The notes: generated by a model from the sequence alone, not told the origin. Shown: positions 1-7,796, counted from the first letter of the stretch. The stretch: 34,120 bases of DNA from Alphaproteobacteria bacterium bin98 (GCA_002238905.1 MPNG01000003.1:1-34120), one strand, 5' to 3'. A program made the numbers and translations.

Positions 1-210
1 TTCACCACCATTCGAACGCGGAAATAAACGCAAATGCTCGAAAAAAGAAATATTCAAATTATCTACTTGAATAAAACCCCTATCTTTTAACAAAGATAAA
101 TTATGATTCCCTCCGGATTGCGTATACCGCACACCAGACGATTGCTGCACAGAGAGTCCCATAAGCGCTGTGGCACTCAAGAGCACCAAGATTATTATTG
201 CCTTATTCAT
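1..210 (-). CDS. TpsA-like exoprotein, N-terminal fragment (partial)
   Basis: Only the first 70 codons are present; the gene continues off the left edge. It starts at an ATG preceded by AAGG seven bases upstream. The first ~20 residues are a signal peptide (MNKAIIILVLLSATALMGLS). After it the stretch DNLNISFFEHLRLFPRSNGG resembles the 'NLF-SF-eF-v-gG' core of the filamentous-haemagglutinin N-terminal TPS domain, the part of a TpsA exoprotein recognised by its TpsB transporter. The gene is third in a same-strand series after a tpsB-like gene and an acidic secreted protein, which is what makes the TpsA call reasonable. The family assignment rests on a short motif and on context. It could instead be another secreted protein. 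Confidence 0.5.
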   Translation of the reverse strand, partial: MNKAIIILVLLSATALMGLSVQQSSGVRYTQSGGNHNLSLLKDRGFIQVDNLNISFFEHLRLFPRSNGGE

Positions 211-250
211 TGCTCAACCTTATTGATCCATCTCACTTAATTCACAACCC

Positions 251-1324
251 TTAACGTTCCTTCACCAAAACCACCGAAGGCTCTGCACTTCGTGCTTTAC
301 GCTGAGATTCTTCTGCACGCCGCGATTCTTCTATCAAACTAGAAAGCTCTTCGCTCACCTCTGGCCCACCACCACTTTCCAATTCATCCAAATATACAGT
401 GTTGGTTTTGCTCTCTATATCAATACCTGAAGGAATTGTTTCTTTTTTCTCGACAACACGTTTAACGCTTTCTATCTCTTCCAACTCATCTTTTTCCTCT
501 TCGACCACCTCCTCTTCTACTGCTTCCTCTTCAACCACCTCCTCTTCTACTTCTTCTACTTCTTCTACTTCATCTAAAAGCATTACCTCGTCATCCTTTT
601 CGACCTGCACTTCTTCTTCACTCTCTTCTAAAATCAAACTTGGCTCAAGCTCATTTATCTCTATATTAGGTGAATCTTCTTCCACACTGGGGTTAGGAGG
701 CGCATCAGCTGGTACAGCATTGTCGCTTGCGTTTAAACCCAAAAGTTGCGCTGGATCGTTAGCGGAGTAAAAAACATTACGGTCATAAGCAGCCACATCC
801 GCTTCAATACCGCCTTGATTGTAGCCGTTATTGTCAGCCGAAACTCCTTCTTCATCAGTGAAATCACTCTGAAAAATAGGGGCTGAGTCAGAAACTTGGG
901 TAGCTTGCTGCACCACAGAGCTCGGCACGCCGTCAAGAAACAGAACTCTTGTGTCCCACTCGCCTCCTGTTATTGCAGTAACACGAGTATTCAGAACCAT
1001 ATCTGGGGAAGCAATTATAGGTACAAATAAATGATCTGTTGCATTATCCGTTAAAATGGCGCCATTAGACATATGCAGCTGAGGAGTTACCATCAAGAGT
1101 ACTTGCGGAGAGTCCAGGTCTGGATTAGCCATAAACCGCAAATATTTGTTAGACAAATTCAATGCCCCAAACGCAATGACGCCCAAATGCCCCTCTGATC
1201 CCACCTGCATGGTCAGAAGAGAATCTGTTTTGGAAAAATCTACATTGCTTTTAGAAACCTCAGTCGCATATGCAGCCAGTCTGGATGGCGCCAAGAGAAA
1301 AACGGCTTGAGTGAGTTTTGTCAC
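251..1324 (-). CDS. Secreted acidic Glu/Val-repeat protein in TPS locus
   Basis: I do not recognise a family. From the GTG at 1324 the protein is about 357 residues. A weak signal peptide (MTKLTQAVFLLAPSRLAAYA) is followed by ~130 residues rich in beta-type sequence (LNLSNKYLRFMANPDLDS and nearby), an Asn/Asp/Gly-rich stretch, then a highly acidic region made of EEV, EEVVEEE and VEEEAVEEE repeats, and a charged Arg/Glu C-terminus. The start is uncertain. In-frame alternatives are ATG at 1354 and TTG at 1384, four bases after the tpsB stop. I prefer GTG 1324 because a GC hairpin (1362-1381) lies between tpsB and this start, and the G8 tract (1332-1339) then sits where a Shine-Dalgarno should be. 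Its position between tpsB and a tpsA-like gene suggests an accessory or second passenger of the secretion system (inference). Confidence 0.6.
   Translation of the reverse strand: MTKLTQAVFLLAPSRLAAYATEVSKSNVDFSKTDSLLTMQVGSEGHLGVIAFGALNLSNKYLRFMANPDLDSPQVLLMVTPQLHMSNGAILTDNATDHLFVPIIASPDMVLNTRVTAITGGEWDTRVLFLDGVPSSVVQQATQVSDSAPIFQSDFTDEEGVSADNNGYNQGGIEADVAAYDRNVFYSANDPAQLLGLNASDNAVPADAPPNPSVEEDSPNIEINELEPSLILEESEEEVQVEKDDEVMLLDEVEEVEEVEEEVVEEEAVEEEVVEEEKDELEEIESVKRVVEKKETIPSGIDIESKTNTVYLDELESGGGPEVSEELSSLIEESRRAEESQRKARSAEPSVVLVKER
480..570 (-). repeat. Low-complexity Glu/Val codon repeat
   Basis: Purine-rich (GAA/GAG/GTA/GTT) tandem sequence encodes the EEV/EEVVEEE run of the acidic protein. 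An 18-base unit, aaccacctcctcttctac on the plus strand, occurs near-identically around 513 and 535. It is followed by three copies of a ttctacttc-type 9-base unit up to about 570. The copies are similar enough at the DNA level for slippage or recombination to change repeat number in multiples of three, leaving the frame intact. Confidence 0.7.
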
Positions 1325-1331
1325 AACACCA

Positions 1332-1339
1332 CCCCCCCC
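1332..1339 (-). repeat. G8 homopolymer at start of acidic gene
   Basis: Eight consecutive C on the plus strand (G8 on the coding strand) lie eight bases upstream of the GTG at 1324 and downstream of the possible ATG at 1354. If translation begins at 1354 the tract is coding, and gain or loss of one G would shift the frame. If it begins at 1324 the tract acts as the Shine-Dalgarno, and length changes would alter spacing. Confidence 0.8.
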
Positions 1340-1361
1340 AAAGTGGAAAGTCATGACCACA

Positions 1362-1381
1362 GCTGGGGCACAAGCCCCAGC
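1362..1381 (-). promoter_or_regulatory. Intercistronic GC hairpin after tpsB
   Basis: A perfect 8-bp stem, GCTGGGGC / GCCCCAGC, closes a four-base loop. It begins eight bases beyond the tpsB stop codon and lies before the preferred start of the acidic gene. No U-tract follows, so it is not a classical intrinsic terminator. It could stabilise the tpsB 3' end, attenuate read-through, or gate translation of the downstream gene (inference). Confidence 0.6.
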
Positions 1382-1388
1382 CAACCTA

Positions 1389-3191
1389 CTAACAACTTGC
1401 GGACACTGTCACGATAAATTGATCATCAGCCTTAATGGCATCAAAGAGTGTAGGCTTACGCATGTGGCCACATGGGTGAGCGTATTCAAGCTTCACAGAC
1501 ACTGAGCGCGCAATACTCATGTCAACACCCAGACCCCAAGAGTACAAGTCCGTGTAGTTGTACGAACCATTCACCTTCTTATCAGAGAAAGCTGCACCGT
1601 AGTGGAAGAATGTGTAAGGAGCAAAGACAAATCCTGAAGACGCAGGGAACACCTTAGACAAGGCAGTACGAGCAGAGAAACCACTTGCACCAGCAAGAGT
1701 GCCCATTGGATATGCATATGTTGTACGCATATCACCTACAGGACGGAAGAAATCTATTCCTTGACGAGGGTCCAATGAGTACTGACCACCCAACAATAGG
1801 GAAAGTCCAACATTCTTAGGCAACGACGCGTACAACGTGTAAAGACTGTAGATGCTACGTGCCATACCTACCGCAGATTCAAAAAGCTTCTCTTTCTTAC
1901 CATCTACGTACTGGTAAAGAATATCTCCCTTATCTCTTCTTGGCTGCCAAGATCCACTCAACAAGAGTACGTGGGACACAGACCCTGTCACAAACTTCGC
2001 ACGTAATTTCAAACGCACCCAGCTATAGTCCAACGAACTTTCTGTGATTGGCTTTTTACGCTTAGCAATTGCTATAGAAGGATCATAAACCTCCTGAATG
2101 CTTCCAAAGCGGTAATAACTCAACTCAGCAGTGATGTCCTTATGCGCATTCAAAAGAAGATTGTGCGCAAGACCCAACTTACAACGACCTCTTCTATATA
2201 CAGTGCCGGAAGGACGATCAATTTTCTTCTTGTTTTCAAACTTAGATTGTTCACTCGCTGATCCACTCCAGCCAGCTGTCAAACTAAATCCGTTATGACC
2301 CAAAGGCAAAGTCAATGATGTTGAGAGAGCCTTAAGCTCGCGGTGCGGATATGCCGCCTGTCCATCAATTTCAAAATGCTCATTAAGACCAATAATATTG
2401 TCAAAGCTCAAGGAGCCCGCCATGAAGTATGGCCCTACTTCATTCTTAATAAGCGTATTACCAGCGGTCATAGCAAGGTGCACCTTATCTTCCTGAACAA
2501 CAATCTGCATTTCTAGGTATGTTGGCTTATCTTTCATAGGCTTAACGATCGCAACCACTTTATATCCTGCCAGCTTTTGCATAAGCTTCAATATACGTTC
2601 ATACTCCGCTCGCGTTCGCGCTTTGTGCAACTTGGCAATATATGGCGCCAAGTTACGACGCACAGGAGCATCAGCAGAAAGCACAATTCTTCCGACGTTT
2701 GTTTCACGAATATAGAAATCTACGTCTCCATCCCTCACTTCCTGTGTTGGCAAAAGAACACGGTGGAACAAAAGTCCCGAATCTGAGCAGAACTGATAAA
2801 TCGCTCTTTTCAATTCATTAAGCTCCTGGAATCCTACCTCACGACCCACATAGGCTTTAGCAATATTTTGAAGCTGCACATTCGATATAAAACTGTTGCC
2901 ATGGAAAACAATTTTCTTCAATTGAAATTTGCCATTAAATTTCTTCAGTTTATCTGGCGAAACTCTATAATCGCTCTCACCATACCCAAACAACCCGCTT
3001 TCTGCATCTTGATTTTCAGAGCGGCGATCAAGGTTTTCTGCGTCCACCTTACGCGCGAACAACTCTTTCCCAAACCCAACATTAGACGCAACACCTGCAC
3101 CCGCAGCACCAGATCCCGCCAACACTAAAGACGGCAACACCATACATACAAATAACAAATGAGAATAAGGAATACTCTTAAATTTTGGCAT
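1389..3191 (-). CDS. TpsB-family two-partner secretion outer-membrane transporter (ShlB/FhaC-like)
   Basis: 600 residues, within the usual TpsB range. Starts at ATG 3191. The signal peptide ends near VLPSLVLA (residues 19-26). Around residues 88-165 comes a POTRA domain (FQLKKIVFHGNSFISNVQLQ, then the LKRAIYQFCSDSGLLFHRVLLPTQ helix-strand). A second, weaker POTRA-like region follows, then a beta-barrel from about residue 230. TpsB proteins thread one cognate TpsA exoprotein across the outer membrane. Near residue 490 the conserved VRG(Y/F)...GD.G region appears as MRTTYAYP...LAGASG, keeping the Arg but little else. The C-terminus ends ...VTVSASC, whereas outer-membrane barrels usually end in Phe. 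It heads the locus that includes the acidic and tpsA-like genes. The family call is firm; the substrate is inferred. Confidence 0.82.
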   Translation of the reverse strand: MPKFKSIPYSHLLFVCMVLPSLVLAGSGAAGAGVASNVGFGKELFARKVDAENLDRRSENQDAESGLFGYGESDYRVSPDKLKKFNGKFQLKKIVFHGNSFISNVQLQNIAKAYVGREVGFQELNELKRAIYQFCSDSGLLFHRVLLPTQEVRDGDVDFYIRETNVGRIVLSADAPVRRNLAPYIAKLHKARTRAEYERILKLMQKLAGYKVVAIVKPMKDKPTYLEMQIVVQEDKVHLAMTAGNTLIKNEVGPYFMAGSLSFDNIIGLNEHFEIDGQAAYPHRELKALSTSLTLPLGHNGFSLTAGWSGSASEQSKFENKKKIDRPSGTVYRRGRCKLGLAHNLLLNAHKDITAELSYYRFGSIQEVYDPSIAIAKRKKPITESSLDYSWVRLKLRAKFVTGSVSHVLLLSGSWQPRRDKGDILYQYVDGKKEKLFESAVGMARSIYSLYTLYASLPKNVGLSLLLGGQYSLDPRQGIDFFRPVGDMRTTYAYPMGTLAGASGFSARTALSKVFPASSGFVFAPYTFFHYGAAFSDKKVNGSYNYTDLYSWGLGVDMSIARSVSVKLEYAHPCGHMRKPTLFDAIKADDQFIVTVSASC

Positions 3192-3195
3192 CAAT

Positions 3196-3202
3196 CCCCC
3201 CC
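3196..3202 (-). promoter_or_regulatory. G7 tract serving as tpsB ribosome binding site
   Basis: Seven G on the coding strand end four bases before the tpsB ATG. There is no other purine-rich Shine-Dalgarno, and a run of G can pair with the anti-SD CCUCC with one G-U wobble. Change in tract length would alter SD spacing. Confidence 0.6.
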
Positions 3203-3245
3203 GGATACCACATACATCTTTCGGCGCACAGCACCCATCACTGTT

Positions 3246-3275
3246 ATCTTAGCGCTGATGTCGCAAAAAGGTCAA
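3246..3275 (-). promoter_or_regulatory. sigma70-type promoter for the TPS locus
   Basis: On the minus strand TTGACC (3270-3275) and TAAGAT (3246-3251) are separated by 18 bases, about 55 bases upstream of the tpsB start. It is the best match in the gap between the permease stop and tpsB, which shows no clear terminator. Confidence 0.55.
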
Positions 3276-3359
3276 TACTCATATATCCAAAACAAGACAT
3301 AGAGACACCCCTTAGTGCTTCAAAAGGGCATAATCATGTGGCGATAGCGCAACACAGCA

Positions 3360-4541
3360 CTAAGATACAAAAACTTCAGATGCCACAACAACTATTGCCC
3401 ATATAAAAGCAATAATTTTCCACGAAATACACTGGAAAGTGGACCCACAAAGCGTTGTTTGTATATTTTTTACAAGAAATAGCGGCAAAAATACAGCAAT
3501 AACCGTATTAATTGCTCCCGCCACAGAAAGCAGCTCTACAAATGCAGCACGAGAAAAGAAGGTGAGCCACCACGCGGGAATCACCACCAAAGCACACCCA
3601 ACAATGCGCGCAAAACGTTTTATCCCGCAAAGCTTTTGCACATGAATGGACACTGCGTCCACAAGACCGACCCCAACCCCCACAAAAGAAGTCAATACTG
3701 AGAAGAAGGCCAGGACTTTCACCATATGCTCAAAGGCGCCACCCCCCAAAAGACTTGATAGAGAATGCATAACAGCCGCGACACTCACCTGCCCTTCGAC
3801 ACAAATTGCTTTTGTGATTGCAGGGTCTTTCCACAACATTCCAAGCGCTGCAGTCACCCACAATCCATAAACGCACAAAGGGATCACGTTGCCATAGAAA
3901 AGAACACGGCGAATTTCTTTCACATTCAGACGGCAATAGTCTACGATGGGAGCAATCACTATTTGGCAACCAAAAGATGTAAAGATAGCCGGCAAAATAG
4001 AAAGTGCACGACCAGGGTTTTCAGGAAACGACCTTCTAATATTGAAAACATCTCCGCAATACAAAAGCGCAGCCCCAAAAATCATAAAAGTGAGCAGCGC
4101 CACAAACAGAAGAGGTTTGTTCACACGAGTAATGACAGCCACGGGTAGCGATAAAAGAGTAAATGAAAAAACCAAAATCCACAAAGGATCAATATGACCA
4201 GCGTATTGCTCAAAGATATCCAACAAAGCAGCGCTGTACGCTGCGAGAAGCGAGTACCCCAAACACACAAAAGCCAACGCACCGATAGCGGCCGCATAGC
4301 GCCCACCAAATTTTCGGCATGCATCAATAAACGTGTGTTTTGCACCAGCCTCTACATGCACCTCAGCCATACACAAGCACAAACAATACACCACCCACGA
4401 TGACATTAAAAATAAAGAAAGGGCCACTAACACCCCCACGCTAGCAACAAGCTGCGGCAAAGCCAGTACACCAGCTCCAATAGAGGTTCCGGCCACTAAA
4501 AAAATGGCCGACACTCTTTGCCAGAACGAAAGCGCTAGCAT
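3360..4541 (-). CDS. tyrP: Aromatic amino acid permease, TyrP/HAAAP family (copy 2)
   Basis: 393 residues, a multi-pass membrane protein of the hydroxy/aromatic amino acid permease family (TyrP, Mtr, TnaB), which imports tyrosine or tryptophan with protons. The family signature is clear in the first helix, LVAGTSIGAGVLALPQL (residues 16-32). The next segments are continuous hydrophobic helices with short loops, and the length matches the ~400-residue family. Its ATG lies inside the end of the upstream paralogue (overlap 4535-4541), so the two are translationally coupled. The proteins share the N-terminal signature but have diverged strongly, so this is an old tandem duplication. Substrate cannot be assigned from sequence. 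Tandem tyrP copies are also known in Chlamydia. Confidence 0.85.
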   Translation of the reverse strand: MLALSFWQRVSAIFLVAGTSIGAGVLALPQLVASVGVLVALSLFLMSSWVVYCLCLCMAEVHVEAGAKHTFIDACRKFGGRYAAAIGALAFVCLGYSLLAAYSAALLDIFEQYAGHIDPLWILVFSFTLLSLPVAVITRVNKPLLFVALLTFMIFGAALLYCGDVFNIRRSFPENPGRALSILPAIFTSFGCQIVIAPIVDYCRLNVKEIRRVLFYGNVIPLCVYGLWVTAALGMLWKDPAITKAICVEGQVSVAAVMHSLSSLLGGGAFEHMVKVLAFFSVLTSFVGVGVGLVDAVSIHVQKLCGIKRFARIVGCALVVIPAWWLTFFSRAAFVELLSVAGAINTVIAVFLPLFLVKNIQTTLCGSTFQCISWKIIAFIWAIVVVASEVFVS

Positions 4542-5767
4542 AGCACGCCAATCTTTGTTAAAAGAATAGTCAAACCAAAAATAACGCTGATCGCCTGCAA
4601 CGCTTTATTATCCACAATAGTGTAGTAAGCTTTTACATTTTTTTCTTTTCTCTGCTGATGCAAAAGATAAATAGGCAAGAACAAAGCGATAACGGTTAAG
4701 ACACAGCCCGCAAAGCCCAGGAACCCTATAAACAATCCTGGGTAATAAGTAGACATCAACCAAGAGGGAACAACTGTTATAAGCACTGATCGCACACAAG
4801 CCCTTTGTGGACTCTTCTTATCACCACTAGATTGCAAAGCCTTACTCCAATCAGTCGCAAGACCAACGCCAACACCAATAATTGATGTTAATATGGCAAG
4901 CAAACTTAAAGCCCAGAACACAGCACCAGAACTAACGCCACGCAAAAGTGCCGCACCCATACTTCCGCTATTATCCAACGCTTGAGCAAGAGAGGTCATC
5001 ATATCCGAAAGTTGCACAGCATTTTTAAGCATTTTTTTGTAAAACACCGCATCACTTTCCGCAATTACAAGAAGCACACCCGCTGTCCAGAAGAAGTAGA
5101 GCAGCAAAGGAATTAATGTGCCCCAGAAAAAAGCTTTACGCAATACAACTTTATCTCCCTTACAGCAATCACTCAAAGTGTGGAATATTACCTGAAAACC
5201 AAAGGATGTAAAAAGCACTGCAAAAACAGAGAAGCTCCCCAAAGAAGCGGATAATGCCGCTGTATTCAAAATTTTTGTAGGAAAAACGGCCACTATCGAT
5301 AGCAGCAAAATCACACAAACCATGATAAACAGAAGTTGATTAAACTTTGCAATCACATGAACATTCGTCAACAAAAGGGCGCCAATCACTAGAGCCGAAA
5401 TGTGCTTCATAACACTACTCTCTATATGCAATCCGCACGTCTGAACAATCACAGCACCAACATCAGCGCATCCACATAGGTAGGCCGCAAACAGAGCGTA
5501 GCAAAGCATTTTCACACTTGCGCTACCAATCACCTGAGCCGCCGTCCCTGAAAATCTTTTTCCAAGAGCTCCGAGCGCATGCCCTGATCCCGCCTGCAGA
5601 TTTAACTCCAGAGAAACAAGGGCTGTAAAATATGCAACCCCCCAAGTAAGGAGCATAAAAAACACTGTGCCAAACACACCAACTTGCGCAAAGACAATTG
5701 GTAACGCTAACACGCCAGCACCAATTGAGGTGCCCGCCACTAACGATATGGCTGCAAATGTTTTCAT
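4535..5767 (-). CDS. tyrP: Aromatic amino acid permease, TyrP/HAAAP family (copy 1)
   Basis: 410 residues. The start ATG has AAGGGAA six bases upstream. The first helix carries SLVAGTSIGAGVLALPIVFA (residues 8-27), the hallmark of TyrP/Mtr permeases. About 11 hydrophobic segments follow, with the polar loop GDKKSPQR near residue 325. It lies 34 bases after truA on the same strand and probably belongs to the nupC-truA-tyrP-tyrP operon. A transporter pair grouped with a nucleoside importer fits an organism that takes aromatic amino acids and nucleosides from its surroundings (inference). Family assignment is secure; tyrosine versus tryptophan specificity is open. Confidence 0.85.
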   Translation of the reverse strand: MKTFAAISLVAGTSIGAGVLALPIVFAQVGVFGTVFFMLLTWGVAYFTALVSLELNLQAGSGHALGALGKRFSGTAAQVIGSASVKMLCYALFAAYLCGCADVGAVIVQTCGLHIESSVMKHISALVIGALLLTNVHVIAKFNQLLFIMVCVILLLSIVAVFPTKILNTAALSASLGSFSVFAVLFTSFGFQVIFHTLSDCCKGDKVVLRKAFFWGTLIPLLLYFFWTAGVLLVIAESDAVFYKKMLKNAVQLSDMMTSLAQALDNSGSMGAALLRGVSSGAVFWALSLLAILTSIIGVGVGLATDWSKALQSSGDKKSPQRACVRSVLITVVPSWLMSTYYPGLFIGFLGFAGCVLTVIALFLPIYLLHQQRKEKNVKAYYTIVDNKALQAISVIFGLTILLTKIGVLC

Positions 5768-5801
5768 ATAAATTCCCTTAATCTTTGATGGTTAAAGCAA
5801 T

Positions 5802-6548
5802 TTAGTATAGCACATCAGCGAGATATAATCCATCTGATGGCGCCACTCCTGTGCGCGAATCAGCGCTACACAATCTGAATTTTTCTAAAAAATCGGCTGC
5901 CGTATCCCTGCCATCTCCCACTCTTATAAGCGCATACATCATATTGCGCACCTGGTGATAAAGGAAGGCGTTTGCTGTGAAAAAAAATGTTAAAAGATCG
6001 CCATCTTTCTGCACATCTGTATGAAACATCGTCCTCACACTTACAGGCGAAGAGCATCCACGGCTTTGAAAGGTTTTAAAGTCATGCTCACCTTGTAAGC
6101 AATGAATTGCTTCACGCATAACATCAACCTTGAGGGTATGCGCAACATGCCACGCGTAGTTTTTTTCTATTGCTAGTGGGCAAGAGCGGTTAATCACACG
6201 ATACATATAAGTCCGTTTTTTGGCAGAGTATCGCGCATGAAATGTATCCGGAACTTCTTCGGCAGCCAGAATCACAATGCGTTTAGATCGCAGCTTTTGT
6301 CCCAATCCATACAGAAGGGCTTTTTGATTTGTAGCTTCTGGCACATCAACGTGCGCCACTTGCTTCAGCGCATGCACGCCAGCATCTGTGCGGCCAGAAC
6401 CCACAATTTTTAAAGGTGTCTGGCATATCTGAGACAACGCAGCTTCAATAGCGCCCTGCACTGTCAAAGTGTACGCTTGTGGCTGGCGTTGCCAGCCACT
6501 AAAAAACGTCCCATCGTATTCAACAACCAGCTTATAGCGCAAAGACAT
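5802..6548 (-). CDS. truA: tRNA pseudouridine(38-40) synthase TruA
   Basis: 248 residues, the usual TruA length. TruA converts uridines 38-40 of the tRNA anticodon arm to pseudouridine. The catalytic motif RTDAGVHA is at residues 53-60, with the nucleophile Asp55. The N-terminal YKLVVEYDGTFFSGWQRQP and the later FFFTANAFLYHQVRNMM are both typical. The ATG lies within the last codons of nupC (17-base overlap at 6532-6548), so expression is likely coupled to the transporter. No missing residues were noticed. Confidence 0.95.
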   Translation of the reverse strand: MSLRYKLVVEYDGTFFSGWQRQPQAYTLTVQGAIEAALSQICQTPLKIVGSGRTDAGVHALKQVAHVDVPEATNQKALLYGLGQKLRSKRIVILAAEEVPDTFHARYSAKKRTYMYRVINRSCPLAIEKNYAWHVAHTLKVDVMREAIHCLQGEHDFKTFQSRGCSSPVSVRTMFHTDVQKDGDLLTFFFTANAFLYHQVRNMMYALIRVGDGRDTAADFLEKFRLCSADSRTGVAPSDGLYLADVLY

Positions 6549-7779
6549 CTAAAATGTCCAAAACCAGCCTAACCGTTATAGCGTTAGCAAAAGAAGCCAA
6601 GAATCCGATCAAGAGCGCCTTTGTCACCAAACCAGGAATTTGTTTCTTTACCTTTGGAACAAAAGCATTCCACGCAGCGACCACGATACCCACACTGGCA
6701 ATGTTCGCGAAGCCACACACTGCGTAAAGAAGAACAACTCTATCTCTCATCGTAAAATGTGTTAAGTTAACAAGCTCATTGAAGGCAAAAATTTCGTTAA
6801 AGATACACTTGAATCCCAGCACCTTTCCAGCGTCCATAGCGTTCTCCCAAGAAAAGCCAAGAAGACAAGCCAAAGGTGCAAAAATCAATCCTGCTACACG
6901 CTCCAAACTCCAACCCGGGAAAACATTGCCTATAATAGCATTTAACAAAAACATGAAAGCAATAAAGACAATCAGAGAAAGGCTTATGCCCACCACAATA
7001 TCTTTAGCTTGGTACATACCTGAGCTAATAGCTTCCATAGCACTGCTGGTTGGCACTTTTATGACAACATCTTTATCATCTCTTTCCTCAGAAGAGGCGG
7101 GAATAACAATACGCGCAAAAGACAAAGAAATTGGCACAGCCATCACAGTAGAGGTAATTAAGTGCATCATAACGTTAGGAATAAAAGGCTCTAATATTAC
7201 CATGTAAAGTCCCATCACCACAACAGAAGTGGTTGCCATACCCATAGACATAATGGCGCACATCTCGCTACGCGTCATATGCGACAAGTAAGGGCGAATA
7301 ACCAACGGCGCATCGGTTTGACCCAAAAACATTTTTGCTCCCGAGCAAAGCGCCAAAGCTCCACGAAGCCCCAAAGTCTTTTGAAAGATCTTGGCAAAAA
7401 CGCTCACAATTTTTTGCAAAATACCATAATGAAAAAAAAGCGCCGAAAGGGCGCCGATAACAAATACTGTGGGTAAAGCTTGGAAGAAAAATATAAATGT
7501 ATTTCCCTTCACTTCAAAAGGCATGGCACCTCCACCCAAATATCCAAACACAAATTGTGCGCCTTGGAGGGAAGCATTTTGAACCAGCATTACACCCCTG
7601 CCTATCAGAGCGAATGCCGATCGCAGTGAGTCCAAACTCAAACAAAACCCTGCAAAAGCCATCTGCAGGGCAAGCCCGCTGATAATGTTACGTACTGACA
7701 AGCCTGCTCTGTTTTCTGAAACCAAGAACAAAACTCCATATATGACTAACAAGCCAAGAAAAAATATATCTATCTGCAT
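6532..7779 (-). CDS. nupC: Concentrative nucleoside transporter, CNT/NupC family
   Basis: 415 residues, the standard bacterial CNT length. CNT proteins import nucleosides with H+ or Na+. Family motifs in order: three N-terminal helices, the substrate-site hairpin GQTDAPLVIRPYL (residues 153-165), EIFAFNELVNL in the second half, and GFANIASVGI near the C-terminus. In characterised CNTs the first motif is GQTEAPL and the Glu helps bind the ribose. Here it is Asp156, a conservative but notable change. It is the first gene of the nupC-truA-tyrP-tyrP series and diverges from rmuC. No strong Shine-Dalgarno is visible; a short palindrome (7783-7796) sits immediately upstream of the ATG. Nucleoside import is consistent with a host-associated lifestyle. 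Confidence 0.9.
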   Translation of the reverse strand: MQIDIFFLGLLVIYGVLFLVSENRAGLSVRNIISGLALQMAFAGFCLSLDSLRSAFALIGRGVMLVQNASLQGAQFVFGYLGGGAMPFEVKGNTFIFFFQALPTVFVIGALSALFFHYGILQKIVSVFAKIFQKTLGLRGALALCSGAKMFLGQTDAPLVIRPYLSHMTRSEMCAIMSMGMATTSVVVMGLYMVILEPFIPNVMMHLITSTVMAVPISLSFARIVIPASSEERDDKDVVIKVPTSSAMEAISSGMYQAKDIVVGISLSLIVFIAFMFLLNAIIGNVFPGWSLERVAGLIFAPLACLLGFSWENAMDAGKVLGFKCIFNEIFAFNELVNLTHFTMRDRVVLLYAVCGFANIASVGIVVAAWNAFVPKVKKQIPGLVTKALLIGFLASFANAITVRLVLDILDVFAL

Positions 7780-7782
7780 ATC

Positions 7783-7796
7783 TAACTAAATAGTTA
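7783..7796. promoter_or_regulatory. Palindrome TAACTA-AA-TAGTTA at nupC start
   Basis: A perfect 6-bp inverted repeat with a two-base centre ends four bases before the nupC start codon. Its position suits an operator or a translation-blocking structure, but AT-rich palindromes also arise by chance. Confidence 0.4.

Noticed and set aside
399-770. Plus-strand Ser/Thr-rich open frame of 123 codons
   Set aside because: It is the antisense of the Glu/Val repeat; the composition is a mirror of GAA/GAG codons and it has no ribosome site.
3312-3363. TTAGTGC...GCACTAA inverted repeat as terminator of the permease operon
   Set aside because: Only a 7-bp stem with a 38-base loop and no U-run.
3360-5767. 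Recent duplication or recombination hotspot at the two permeases
   Set aside because: Beyond the N-terminal signature the proteins have diverged too far, and no long identical DNA was seen.
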